This document shows, piece by piece, positions 11,856 through 23,606 of a stretch of DNA of 64,000 nucleotides. Every line of letters starts with the position of its first letter. Within the stretch, counting starts at the first letter, position 1. Location of the stretch: NCBI GenBank assembly GCA_947247005.1, contig OX365952.1:5478501-5542500 (forward strand), read 5' to 3'. This DNA is from Spisula solida. Its lineage: Eukaryota; Mollusca; Bivalvia; Venerida; Mactridae. The notes under the pieces are model-generated. The model made no database searches and was not told the origin of the DNA. It saw nothing but the letters and a program-made list of their open reading frames with translations. A program made the translations under genes and the position numbers.

Positions 11856-12259
11856 TTAAAGCCACATTATCTCTGCCAAGACCTTTTTCTGATCATCCAG
11901 TAAATAGATTAATTACTAGGATATTTTTCACAAATGACCAATAATTGGCGACAGAATGTAAACTATATTTGTCGAACTAGTATGTTAAAAATCACATTAA
12001 CGTATAATGTATGGATGACAAAATGGATGTTCTAATTTTGCAAGAGTTGCTTCCCTTAGATGATAAATTGTACATTTTTTGTTTACAATTCATTGTTTTG
12101 TAAACAAACCAACTGGAGGTTGTATTTCGTTTTCTTCCATCTTATTGTGTTTTCCACCTTTGGGACTAATCTAAAGTGCTCAAAATGCATGGCTCTTCAA
12201 ATAGGTTACCAAGTCATTGCTTTTTGAAAATAGCCGTTTAATGTCTAATGTGGCTTTAA
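11856..12259. mobile_element. TTAA-flanked ~0.4-kb element, copy 2
   Basis: The better-preserved ends AAAGCCACATTA and TAATGTGGCTTT form a 12-bp inverted repeat inside TTAA. Colinear with 5645-6051, with a 6-bp insertion (GGATGT) and scattered substitutions. Confidence 0.8.
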
Positions 12260-12589
12260 CAGAAAATAGTACTAGTAATTAATAAATAAAACAATTATGA
12301 ATAACAAAGTGCTTTGGTGTCCCATTCATGTCTCCATATATCATGCCGGGCTTTGCTTAATGTAAATTTATTGTTTTTGTCCTTTGTCGTAAAATAGTAT
12401 TTAAGTCGTATCATTTTATCAATTGATCAAACATGGGTGTAATATACGTGAAACCCAGTCACTATTAATCATATGACTAAACACTAAAACACTTAAGCGA
12501 CACATTATATAGAATCTACGCACAGTTGTTCGGCAAAAACTACATACAAAAGTGTAGTTCATATGATATTGTGATTTGATAGTCTCATA

Positions 12590-12690
12590 TAATTCATTTA
12601 GAATTGCTTTGTACTGTGATATATATTTTGTAAATTGTGTACTTTATGTGTACAGAGATGAGACTAAAATAAAGATATATATATATGAAG
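12590..12690 (+). mobile_element. Possible LINE 3' tail (AATAAAGATATAT)
   Basis: GTACTGTGATATATATTTTG through AAAATAAAGATATATATATA resembles a LINE terminus with a dinucleotide tail. No coding remnant is attached. Confidence 0.25.
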
Positions 12691-13059
12691 TTGCATTCTC
12701 ACGGCAAAAACATATCTTCTTTCGTTGAAATTGGCATATTTTGACAGAAACGTTATACTTTTAGACATACATACAAGTAAATACTGTAGCGCACAGACAA
12801 TCCAAAGCCACACCTAAACGACGGCAGCGCCTAGCCATCCACACAAGAGTCAGACATAGAACAAACCATCCACATCCCCAAAAAATGGATATTTCAAGCA
12901 AGCCTATGCACTCACCCCGCAATGACCGAAGTCGTTGATGTAGTCATATAGGATAACGTCAATGAAATTCTAAATTTTCCATTTACAGTGTAAACCTAGA
13001 TTGATAATTATAGCAAATGCGCTAATCACTGAATAAAATCGTATGTCGTTATTAAGTAG

Positions 13060-13700
13060 ATATATATTTTTTATTTCCGTCTCATTTATTTACATACATA
13101 TAACAAACACATTTAACGTAACAGGTAAAACTAAGTACACAACCATTCAATCTTGAATTATAGGAGACGTATGATAATCATATAATAATCTAATTATCAT
13201 AATTCCATATCTAGTTCTCCAAAAATTACGATTACATTAGTAATGAACAATATTTACATATGTAAAACTAAGAGACTGTCATCAATGCTTTGTATTAAAA
13301 TACTGCTAAATTAATTATTATTTAAGAAACTGATATTTGTAAGTGGGGCACTAATGCGCTAATAAAAAACATTTTAATAAATCATTTATCACCCCGGTCA
13401 GACCGTAGATGAACTGATTAACAACAGTCTCTTAGATGTCACTAAAACTACTAGAATAAATAAAAAAGATACAAATACATTATTTACACAGATAAAATTG
13501 TCTTTTTTGCAAAATCATAAAGCAGGTTTTGGCACAAATTCTTAAAACACTCTTCTCTGTAAGAAGAACCCTTAGTTTATTACTATCATTAAGAGAATAA
13601 AATTCTGGATAAATAGTAGTAACCTGTTCAAACAGGACATTTCTTAAATCAGTGTACAAATTACAATTTAAAGTATGTATTCTGAAACCCATTTACAACA
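13060..13700 (-). mobile_element. 5'-truncated LINE fragment, minus strand
   Basis: The 70-residue ORF tail is followed (toward lower coordinates) by ~400 bp of AT-rich 3'UTR to an A/T-simple stretch near 13060. The exact end and any TSD are not clear. Confidence 0.5.
13480..13692 (-). pseudogene. Non-LTR retrotransposon ORF2 extreme C-terminus
   Basis: Encodes GFRIHTLNCNLYTDLRNVLF then EQVTTIYPEFYSLNDSNKLR and a terminal LQKRQFYLCK. H-x-L-x-x-C-x-x-Y-x-D-L-R followed by F-x-x-L is the C-terminal Cys/His-type tail seen in many L2/CR1-group polyproteins. Severe 5' truncation leaves only the last ~70 residues. Confidence 0.65.
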
Positions 13701-15285
13701 GAAGAGCTTGGGACCAAACTGCAAGTTGAACTTGTTTGTTTGTTTGCAATAGAGTCAATCTTGAGTGCGTAGCCATTTTTTTCTGCCGGATTCCGACTTC
13801 GAGGGTTACCAACCAGTTTATCTCCGATTGTGTAGGAAAGAAATTAGAAGTCTAAACAACACGGTTCATGGAAAGCTGCCCCTATACACAGATTGAATAA
13901 AAACCAATATGGCTGCCAGTATGCAATCTAAATTATAATAAAGGAAAAACAATTGTGTCACTCACTAGTATATGGTATTGAACAGTTGCTTTAATGAAAA
14001 TTTGACAAAACTGTATCAGTATACGTTCTCTGCACAAAGAAACTAAAGATGACACCTCCAGTCGGTCATTTTGAGTATTGTTTAAAATTGATATAACACA
14101 CTTCGAAAAGAAATTTTGTAGAAAAGGGCCACTGTAAAAAATTCAACCATTCAAAGTAGCTGTCAGTTGGTCATTTTGAATTTCAGCGGCAACAATGGGT
14201 CGTGCACATGTTGATGAACAGAATAAGATTTCAAAGGTGGGTGAGAAGTTTGCTACCCATTCAGACTTTGTTTGTGAAGGAATAAATATGTCATATGAAA
14301 GCATGGTTACTATCTTTAGAACATTCAACACAGACTGAAGCCTATGTCCCTCTGAGCATTTTTTGCATCGGCGATGTACTCCCGATGGTAAATAATGAGC
14401 TATCAGGACACTAGGAACAGGTTCCTCGTGGTCTAGGGGAGGTTTAGGGAAGTCGTGAGATAGTTTGTGATATCGGAAGGAATTGTGATGAATCGGATGA
14501 TATCGGAAGAAATCGAGAGAACATCGCTGATGTGGAATTACTCAGTGGGACCTAGGCTAAACGTACTGAGCGGTGTAGTCCTTTATAAGCTAAATCAAAA
14601 ACACAGCTTCAGAGCATTATAGTGTGAAGTGACTTTCCTAGGACAAGTTGGTTAACAGGAGCTTCGAACGCAGGTTTTAAGTTTGAAGGGTATCAAGAGA
14701 TGGATCTCATAAATGTGTAACAAAATCTCAAACTTTTCAAAACATGTACAGATAAAATAAAAGCCTTACTTATTCCGCCGTGTAAATCCTTGTAAAAATA
14801 TCCGGCATTGACGACGATAACGAAAGTATATGAAACAAATATTCCTAATGTGGTTAACTTCATCATAATTAAGTAGTCAACGTCACAATATTAATTAATA
14901 TTGAACATAATTAACCTGTTCAAATAATTATGAAAAAGTTAAGACGAAAGTGAGATACATTTTACATTTAGGAAAACAATCTGCGTACAACCTGTTTTAG
15001 TATGTCTATAAAATACCAAAATTTCATACATACTTAATGAACCATGAACAATTGTTTTTAGATATAACAGAATGGGATATCGCTGAAACAATTTTCAATT
15101 AAAATACATGAACTACCATACCACCATCGGCAACTAATAAATTATACCAAAACAATCACTATTCAAATCTATATATGTTTTGTTTGGATATGTCACCATT
15201 TATTAATGAAATAGATCACTTTGTCATCAACCACTGCATGGACCGTTCCCCTGGCTGTGTGTCACAGTAACATATATATATATAC
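13700..15285. other. No recognisable gene
   Basis: Short open frames only. A direct ATCGGAAGAAATCG/ATCGGAAGGAATTG repeat lies at 14480-14520. Confidence 0.45.
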
Positions 15286-15289
15286 TCAA

Positions 15290-15490
15290 TGTTCCTCCAT
15301 CTAATTCCCTCCATCTAATTCCCTCGTTTCGCATTCCCACATTAATTACTAGAAATAGATCTGGAGACCGTTAACATGGGCGAGCGCTACGTAGCGCTTT
15401 TCACGGGAGGTAATCATTGCCTTCTATATTTATTGAGCGGAGGTAACTGAATAAAGGCGCTCGGTAGCGCTTTGCTTGGGCAACGGACCC
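15290..15490. other. GC-richer patch with palindrome AGCGCTACGTAGCGCT
   Basis: A duplicated CCATCTAATTCCCT at 15298-15325 is followed by AGCGCTACGTAGCGCT (perfect 16-bp palindrome, ~15384-15399) and a second AGCGCT ~70 bp on. No gene recognised. Confidence 0.6.
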
Positions 15491-15810
15491 CTGATTTAAG
15501 CTCCAAAACCATCAACCATCAAGTTTGAAATACAGTTTAGTGTTTACTCGACTTTGTCGACCAATCGGCGGGCTTGATTTCCGTCGTCTAATCCATGAAA
15601 AACGTTATAATTTTCAAAATAATGCGTCTTCACCAAGGAGTTATTTGAAGTAACTGTGCATGTGCCAATAGACCGTGTATGTTCGTGAAGCCCAATCAAG
15701 CGAAAGCGTGCGGTTCTAGCCATGGAATATGAACGGGTGGTTTCAGTATCACCAACAATTGATAAAACATTGCCTATGTACAGAACAATGAAGAGACACG
15801 TAAACCACGT

Positions 15811-17112
15811 GTTTCATGCTCATAGATGATATCCTTCAGTCAGTAAACCTGAGAAGTCAAGTCGACCTTATACTCCTTGACTTCTCAAAAGCCTTTGATA
15901 TGGTCAACCACGAAAAATTACTCTACAAACTTCACTATTATGGAATCAGAGGAAATACTCTGAGATGGATCAAAGGCTTTCTAGATAGCAGATCACAGTC
16001 AGTAGTAGTCAATGGCTCCACATCCAGCACTATACCAGTCTCCTCAGGTGTTCCCCAGGGTTCGGTCCTAGGACCGCTCCTACATCTCATCTACATAAAT
16101 GACCTCCCTGAATTCTGTTCAATCTTCCAAAGTGCGTCTCTTTGCTGACGACACAGCTATCTACCTTGCTCTTTCTGTTGCCTCTCACTCCAGCTTACTC
16201 CAACAAGACTTAAACCGGCTACAACAAAGTGGAATATGAAATTCAATCCATCAAAATGCCAAGTCATCCACATCACCAAAAGAAAAACAGTCATCCCAAC
16301 ACAATACACACTACATAACACAATCTTAGAATCAGTAACTTCAGCAAAATACCTAGGAATTACAATTTCAAATGATCTCACATGGAACACACACATAAAC
16401 AACATCACAAAGAAAGCAAATCAAACACTAGGATTTCTCAGAAGAAACATAAAAATACATTCAGAAAAACTAAAAGCACCAGCATACAAAACACTCGTTA
16501 GGCCCCAACTTGAGTACAGCTCCACTGTCTGGTCCCCACATACAGCTACCCTTATTGAACAACTTGAGGCCATACAGCGTAGAGCTGCTCGTTGGACCAA
16601 GCGAGTCTACAGTCGTACGTCCAGTGTCACAGACATGCTGACTACCCTAAACTGGAGACGCCTTGACCAACGACGTATCGACCAACGACTGACTATGCTA
16701 CACAACATCTTACATGACAGGGTTGCTTTCCCACGTCCAACTGTCTCATCCCTAGCACCCAGTCCTCACGCACATCACACTCCCAGACATTCCAACAAAT
16801 ACATGCAAAAACAGACTACATGTACTATAAATTCTCCTTCCTCCCTAGAACAATAATACACTGGAACTCTCTACCCCCTGACATCATTGACCTTCCCACA
16901 CCCGAGTTGTTCAACACGGCTGTTAGCCGTATTGAACATGCCTCTCCCTAAATTATACCTGCTCTGTTTTTAACCTAGTTTTAACCTTTCTTCTTTCTCA
17001 CATCTTTTATACTTTTAATTTCTTATCCTTATTAACATTCTTTGTCAGTTTTGACGCGCGTCAAGCCTAAGTCCCCAGCAGGGGTTTGGCTATCAGGAAG
17101 ATAGATAGATTC
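15811..17112 (+). mobile_element. 5'-truncated CR1-like element with (GATA)n tail
   Basis: The RT begins abruptly at LIDDI, the usual mid-domain truncation. The 3'UTR runs through a pyrimidine-rich stretch and ACGCGCGTCAAGCC to GGAAGATAGATAGAT at ~17095-17110, a short tetranucleotide tail typical of CR1-type 3' ends. Confidence 0.8.
15816..16951 (+). pseudogene. CR1-like reverse transcriptase, three frameshifts
   Basis: The first frame gives [20 protein letters not shown], then the [12 protein letters not shown] block (~res 75-88). After a shift near 16130 the catalytic LFADDT box follows, after a shift near 16225 KWNMKFNPSKCQVIHITKRK through YLGITISNDLTWNTHI and QRRAARWTKRVYSRTSSVTD, and after a last shift near 16800-16850 WNSLPPDIIDLPTPELFNTA to the stop. 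[20 protein letters not shown] and AAR-W are textbook non-LTR RT motifs, closest to the CR1 clade. The coding strand is C-rich and CA-rich compared with the surroundings, suggesting a younger copy than its neighbours. Confidence 0.9.
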
Positions 17113-17796
17113 TTTGAGTTTTAACTATTGTGGGTGGAGCAAACACTAAGTCGGTTACTCCGTTTCCTTAAGGTTAAAATCCTTGAAGAAATCGTTTCAC
17201 AAACTCTAACCTTTACATAGTCAATAAAATGTCATCAATGCTCAGTATTCGTCATTTCCAACGGGGCTACTTTCATGAAGATCGAGTAATTTGTATACTG
17301 TGCTTTTTATACCTTTAAATAGTGCTCTGCTGTTTCTGTTGAGTGCTGCCTACCCTGTCTGATGTGTTATTACCTTTTTGATTGTCATCATATATACTAC
17401 ATCACCGAAGATAATTGACCAGATTCACTATGAATATTATGTTATTTAAAAACAGCAACATTCTAGTTACTTGGGTCCATGTCATCAGATCACTAATCAC
17501 ATAAAGGGGGCGGGGGATCAACCCGCTTGGAACCTAGGAGTTAACGGCGCATGAGAACTTCTACATAACCTCATAAACTTAGTTATTTATATAGGATCCG
17601 CCATGAGTTGTCTTTGGGGATCAACAAACGAGTCTAGAAAACACAGGTTATAAGCGTGCCTTAGGCGAGCTTAATACTTTGTTTTTCGTGACGAGTTAAA
17701 GAAATGTTGATCTCAAAGACAACAAATGACAGATTCTTTTTATCACATTACCGTAACTCAGATTTCATTCCATAGGGAATTTTAATAAAAAAACTT

Positions 17797-18019
17797 TCAT
17801 TGTTTAACTCTTTTTTTATCAACGTTTCGGCTTGAGCCTTTTTCAAAACACACAAACTAAAGTTTTTCTCTACATTATATAGGCATTGAGGTCAGCCATT
17901 TTGAAAAATCAAATGTATTATAATATAGAGAAAAATCAAAAGTATATATAATGTAGAGAAAAACTTTTGTTGAAAAAGGTTCAAGCCGTAACGTTGATAA
18001 ATAAAGAGTTAAACCATGA
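17797..18019. mobile_element. Foldback MITE with ~75-bp inverted arms
   Basis: TCATTGTTTAACTC at the left pairs with GAGTTAAACCATGA at the right. TATCAACGTTTCGGCTTGAG and AGTTTTTCTCTACATTATAT also recur inverted, so nearly the whole element is one hairpin. Confidence 0.8.
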
Positions 18020-18650
18020 GAGGTGTTCACATTACCGTAGTTTCCGAATGAACACATCAATAAGAACGAAAAGCTGGTGACGTCTCGTATTTTGTTATCA
18101 CGTGTTGGAGAACATTGTTGTGGCATTAATTTTTTTGTTCTCACATGGAATATCACGGTATTTATATGATAAAATTGGGTCATCTATAGTTTAAATTCAG
18201 ACAACTCTATTTGCCATGGTCGGTTTTCCTGGACAACTCTACCAAGGAAAGACTTGTTGGGCCATATTACCTTACAATTAATACTTGTATTATATTGATG
18301 TTGAAATACGAGTAATAAATGGACTCAAATGAAAAGAGGTTTTATTTTAGATGCTCTTGTTATTTAGATGGTCTTTAGTTGATAAATGTTTTACTGTGTC
18401 TGTTAACTGTGTTATGGTAATTGCGTTGTATCAATGACCCACGTGACATACTTTATGTATAAGATGAGTCAATCAAAGCGATGCCTGAAGACAAAGCTTT
18501 TAACACTTACATATTGATAAATACAAGTTTCAATCCGTACCATCTCTAACGCCATCTTACCGTGATTAGTCAGTTTTGATGATAGCCGGCCTCGTAACAT
18601 TGAACTATTGAACCGGGACTGAATGACATAATGTGTAAGATATGTTTAAG

Positions 18651-18765
18651 AAAAAAATCTGTTCGCGTATTTTGTCGGTGAATAAAACACGGACATGAGT
18701 TCGGACGCATCCAAACGAGTGCCCGTGTTTTATTTACCGACAAAATACAAGAACAAAGTTTTTAT
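18651..18765. repeat. Inverted repeat, 32-bp arms
   Basis: GTATTTTGTCGGTGAATAAA at ~18667 pairs with TTTATTTACCGACAAAATAC at ~18729, with three mismatches across the 32-bp core and a ~30-nt loop. Confidence 0.8.
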
Positions 18766-19287
18766 TTCGATTCTAAATACGATAATTTCCCGTACTATTT
18801 AACTGCGCGCATTCCATTTTCACCCATTTTAATTTGACATTAAACATAATTTCGCGCGGAAATTGAGTGGCTTATTAGCTGGTACAATTACCTCCCTCGT
18901 TAATGGAAACGACCTACGTAATTTTCTGAAGGAAAGAACATATTTTAAACATTGAAACAATTTTAATAATACGAGTATAGGGTATCTATTTCATGAAATG
19001 AAAAATATAAATGAATTGATTATCAGAAGTTTTTATGAAACTTAGTTTCGAGAGTTTATTGGAGTTTCTAAAAATGAAGCGTCATAGCTGTAACACTGGA
19101 TACTTGTGCAACTTGCACTGGTTGAAGTTTTTACTATAAAGGTTACGTTCATTCATTCATAAATATGCCAATTTGATAGTTATGTTTTATTGCGGTAATA
19201 ATACATACCTTGGTTTGCTCTATGCGTATATGAATTAATCCGCAGATGGTGTTAGAATCATTATTATAAAATGACTATTTATCAGTA

Positions 19288-19370
19288 GCATACGAGGGGT
19301 GTTCGAAAAATAGCATACGAGGGGTGTTCGAAAAATAGCTACGAGGGGTGTTCGAAAAATCTTTGTATTT
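19288..19370 (+). repeat. Triplicated mariner-like terminus TACGAGGGGTGTTCGAAAAAT
   Basis: Three head-to-tail ~26-bp copies of ACGAGGGGTGTTCGAAAAAT. The motif resembles mariner-type terminal repeats, and the third copy continues into possible transposase remains. Confidence 0.6.
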
Positions 19371-19760
19371 TCACGATTTTTGCTCGTTAAACTTGGCATG
19401 TGTTTTCATTAAAGACTATTTTCTGCACGTGGTTAAAATTATGTTCGATTCCATTCATCTGTTTGGTCACAATGTATGTTTGATATACACATGCTCATTT
19501 GAACATTTGTACTATGCTAAAAACCGTTTGAAAATGGATTGCAAAACTGACTGAAATTATCCAAGAAAGGTCTAAACTTGGATTAAGTGGTGAATACACA
19601 GGGCTCAGTGAGATTTACGGACACCATAAGGTGTCTTTAAGCATTGCTACATATTTATTACATGTTTAAAAGCAAGCTGCCAAGAGCTTCTGAAAGGCAA
19701 AAATAAAGGTTGTCGACCGAAAACAACAAACAAACGGAACATTGCATGTCGCGGGTATTC
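19350..19760 (+). pseudogene. Possible degenerate mariner transposase
   Basis: Broken frames read KTELTEIIQERSKLGLS, SEIYGHHKVSLSIATYL and a GRPKTTNKR-like stretch (TGTCGACCGAAAACAACAAA), the order expected in a Tc1/mariner DNA-binding region. Stops and frameshifts interrupt it and no catalytic DD34D part was recognised. Confidence 0.3.
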
Positions 19761-19880
19761 AAATAATGATGGTATCTTGCATATCACTGACACGACTCGT
19801 TAAAGTCCAAAGGTAACTTTGTATTAATGAAGTGGAACTCCGGTGATTGCTGCGTTTAGTTGCTAAGCTGTTGATAAATC

Positions 19881-20080
19881 TTCTTTATCACATGTTTGAC
19901 GTCGTGGTAGCGTAATAAAGCCATGATTTATTTTTGATAATACACTAGTGTAATAAAGCTTTGACGCGACGTCATTCAAAGCATAGGCGACGTCGTCAAA
20001 ATTGCGCATTTATTATAGTTAAAATAAGTTGCTATTTTATGTTTCGGCCGGAAAAAAAGGCTAACATGTGATAAAAAGAA
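19881..20080. mobile_element. ~200-bp MITE with TTCTTTATCACATGTT ends
   Basis: TTCTTTATCACATGTT at the left and AACATGTGATAAAAAGAA at the right are inverted (one 2-nt indel). The interior has repeated TGTAATAAAGC and GACGTCG motifs. Confidence 0.6.
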
Positions 20081-20544
20081 CATTACACTTGTGACTTTCC
20101 ACATTGAATTTAAGCCTTACATTTTATTATTTTATTAAACTCCTTTAATAAATTCAATATGAAAAGACACTCATGTAATATCTTCTATAGGAAAAACCAA
20201 AGTGATGTGGTGGGACGGTCAAGCTAATCTTAATATTCAGATCACTAGTTGGACATTTTCAGTGGTTGCAGTTAGTAAGAAAGAATATAATTACCAACCA
20301 GACTTGGTGTAGACTATGGACATTTAAATGTAACATTACTATTGTAATTGGACAGGCCATGCTATCAATGTATACGTATCCTGTTAGAGCCTTGTTTAGT
20401 GGGGTTTAAAAGCTAAATTGTTTTGGTAAATGTGTTATGCATATGTATCCTGTATTTTACAGGACTTTGCAACTATTGAATAAACTGAAACTCATACATC
20501 GTTTCTACAATATTTCAGTTAAATAGGGTGGCAGAATCACCAAA

Positions 20545-20650
20545 CCAGTAATTACCCTTCCACAAGGAAACAGCAACTTCTCCACATGTAGAGGAAAAAC
20601 GAAATTATTGTTAAATAGTCATGGAAGGGTATGACCTGACACGACCGATG
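20545..20650 (-). mobile_element. SINE family S2 fragment
   Basis: ATTACCCTTCCACAAGGAAA, TCTCCACATGTAGAGGAAAA and ATGGAAGGGTATGACCTGAC. This uninterrupted copy serves as the empty-site reference for the insertion at 36.3 kb. Confidence 0.7.
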
Positions 20651-20699
20651 TGTTTAAGAGACTAAATGTATACAGTTAAACTTGTACTAAAATATCAGG

Positions 20700-20805
20700 T
20701 AGAGTCGGACAGGGAAGGCAGCACTCAACTTAACCAGTCGAGTACAATAAACATAAAAACATACAAGGCACAATGCCAAACACACTGCCGAACCAGAAAA
20801 TGATC
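20700..20805 (-). repeat. Dispersed ~100 bp repeat, inverted copy
   Basis: Carries GGAAGGCAGCACTCAACTTA, AACATAAAAACATACAAGGC and ACAATGCCAAACAC, the reverse of the 4.8 and 33.7 kb copies. Confidence 0.6.
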
Positions 20806-21076
20806 CGTCCTAGTCTCTGCTGTTAAAAAACTGAATGGAATAGTTTCATCAATCAAAAGGCTCCATGCCCGTGCTGAATGACCTAGTTACAACAGTAACA
20901 CAGTTTTAGCCGTCTTAAGCTTGCCCATACAGTGGCAATAAAACAACAACTAGATTCTCAAAATATATGTTTTATTATTTACTTCCACTCAAATATGTAA
21001 ACATATACAATATGGTTAAGACATGGTTTCTAAAATGTTGTTCACATAATATTTACACATTAAGCATTAGATAAAA

Positions 21077-21229
21077 TGAAGTGTTTTTGCCTGTTAAAAT
21101 AAGCTTGATTAAAACGTAGCTGCACAGCACATATTAGTCATCCTCACCCTTCTGGAGAACACTAATCTACAGTAAACAGTTGCTGTGTAGTAACCTTATG
21201 TTTATTTTAACAGGTAAAAACAAGACTGT
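21077..21229. repeat. Inverted repeat ~45-bp arms
   Basis: TTTTTGCCTGTTAAAATAAG at the left pairs with TTTATTTTAACAGGTAAAAA at the right, with CTGCACAGCAC and GTTGCTGTGTAG inside. Confidence 0.65.
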
Positions 21230-21289
21230 GTTCAATAACGTTTATGCCCCCATTGAAAGCCTTGTCCATAAAAACTAGCTAAGTCAAGC

Positions 21290-22220
21290 AGGGGCCATAA
21301 TTCTGTTGAAATGTTGGATAGTGATACATGGCTTTGACAATGTAAGGTGTTATGATGGTTAACAAATATGCCAAGTTTGAAAGCTATGCCTTGATGGACT
21401 TAAAAATATTTGAGTTTCAACAACTTGAAAGTTTTGGTTAACATTTTCAGACGAACAGATTAACGAACGAACGGACGGACAGGACAATCACTATATGCCT
21501 CCTGCATCAGTTCATGCCGGGGCATAACAAACATCCATAAAGAATAATATTACAATGTAAATGTGTCATGAATGTAAAAGATATTTATACACAATGTATG
21601 TACCAACTCCAAATGAACAGAAATTCTTCCATTAACACCGTATGGTCAACCATGTTAAGAATTTTAAAGGGACATAACTCTGTTTAGAGATTTTTACGAA
21701 GATATTACTCAAATGATTTACAAATTAAATTCTGGTGTAAACTGGTACTAAAGGTAACTTTACACAGAGCATCAGCTACAATTTTGTGCTTAAAATTTTT
21801 TTAAAGGGACACAACTCTTGACAATTTCTTGCAAAATCATTAAAGGGACACAGCTCGGTTCAAGATGTTTTAAAGAATAATACTTGAATGTGTTAAAGAA
21901 ACCTTAAAGGCCTTGACCTAACTTAAAACATTATAAGAATTTTAAAGGGACATAACTACATTTGGTGACTTTTTAAATGAATATTATGATACTCAGACTA
22001 GCATTTGAAATTTTTCTAGGGACATAACTTTGGTTAATTTCAAAGGGACATAACTGTGATCTTTAAAAATAATTTTGAGTTTTTGAAACGGGACATAACA
22101 ACATGTAGTGTTTAAAGAATTTCTAGGTTACTACTGATAAGTACAGTCCAATGATTTTCAAAGAATTGTTCTGAGACTGTTAATAAGACATGACTCTAGT
22201 CAAGTTTAGTAGTTTATATT
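21290..22220. repeat. AAAGGGACATAACT repeat field
   Basis: TAAAGGGACATAACT recurs at least seven times at irregular 60-150 bp spacing, preceded by a copy ending in GAACGGACGGACAGGACAAT. This is a decayed tandem repeat of the bivalve dispersed type. No ORF. Confidence 0.6.
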
Positions 22221-22234
22221 AATGTATTTTAGGT

Positions 22235-22467
22235 CGATAGTGAAACAAGTTTCTCCAACTTATATTAATCACTCTCATTCCTGATTTTATCCATCCCCAC
22301 AAGGGTATGAGAGAAGAGAAGCCAGTTTCCCTTTCATGCCAAGCGTCTAGCAAAGGACATACTGGTAACATTTTTATTTCACCTTCGGTATGACGCAGCT
22401 ACGGATCGAACCCTGGACCTCCCACACTCAAAGCGGACACTCAACAACTAGGCTATTGAGTAGGCGG
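22235..22467 (-). mobile_element. tRNA-derived SINE, family S1, copy 2
   Basis: Same order as copy 1: tRNA-like head with AGGGTTCGATCCGTAGC on the minus strand, then the ACCAGTATGTCCTTTGCTAG-type body down to CAAGTTTCTCCAACTTA. About 80% identical to copy 1 by eye. Confidence 0.8.
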
Positions 22468-22929
22468 TTTTAAAGTTTTATAAAAATTGATGGGAAATAA
22501 CTTAAAAGTTGCAGAATGGATATGATTCCAAGAAATACAAGGAAATTTAACTAAGAGTGACATATGTATAGTATGTTTCAATAAACTTTTATGAAGTTTT
22601 ATAAATAAAAAAACATGTGATAAATGCAGTCTAAAAAGCAAATTCATCTATACTTTTCAAGAAATAAAATCAGAACTAAAAACAGGTATTCTATTGAAAG
22701 TTTTTTTTGTTAAAATGTTTTATAACTTTTCACAAGTAAAGAAATCATTCGAAGTCGAAACATTCAAAAATGTATCCATACATATTTGCTTAATAAATTA
22801 ACAATCAATTAATAATGTTGATATGCAACAGATTAAAAGCTTAGTATTAAATTTCATCTTAACGAAAACAAAATCAAAACAAAATTGTACAGGTTAAAAA
22901 TCTAACATCAACAGAGTCATGAACAAACT

Positions 22930-23256
22930 ACGGGGGCATAGAGGGGACACAGGAAATATTTTATTTATCACATAGGCACATGTTAGCTATTACATGCACG
23001 TGTTAGATATCACATGCGAACATATTAGCTATCACATGAGCACGTGTTAGTATCACATGCACAAATGTTAGCTAATTGACCAATGAAACTAATCGAAATA
23101 TTGGCCATTTGTTAAAACAAGTGCTAACATGTGCGCACGTGATATGTACATATTAGCGAACACATGTCAACGTGATAGCTAATATAAGCTCAGTTTGTAG
23201 TAACAATCGTGCAAGTTTTAAATAAAATATTTCCGGTGTCCCCTCTATGCCACTGT
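22930..23256. mobile_element. Foldback MITE with internal ~21-bp tandem array
   Basis: GGCATAGAGGGGACACAGGA and its complement at 23220-23251 form ~32-bp inverted ends. Inside (22970-23075), about five units of CACGTGTTAGCTATCACATG run tandemly, and a few more lie inverted on the right. Confidence 0.75.
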
Positions 23257-23497
23257 AAGAAATATATAAGGAGTATATAAAATGATGAAAAATCAAAACA
23301 ATGAAAATGGCAATAAATACAGATGGGATTTCTAAAACACATTTCTCGTTGAATATACAACAAAGTATGAGACAGTCGATAATAAAACGAACAATGGAAA
23401 TAATTTAAAATTTGAAATCATATGGAAGGTACAATAGCAACTCATCATAGAGTTTAAACACATGCTTAATAGGCATCAACCAAAATTCTTCATTCCC

Positions 23498-23606
23498 AGG
23501 TCTACCCAGGGAAACTCCAACACAGGTTTCCTCATTTAGCCCAATGACCAGAGGAAGTTAAAATGTCAAAGGGTGGCTGAACGGCTGAACTGCTTCATTC
23601 AGGTAT
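23498..23606 (+). mobile_element. SINE family S3, body fragment
   Basis: CCAGGGAAACTCCAACACAG, CATTTAGCCCAATGACCAGA and GGGTGGCTGAACGGCTGAAC match the 26.9 kb copy at ~90%. Confidence 0.75.
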
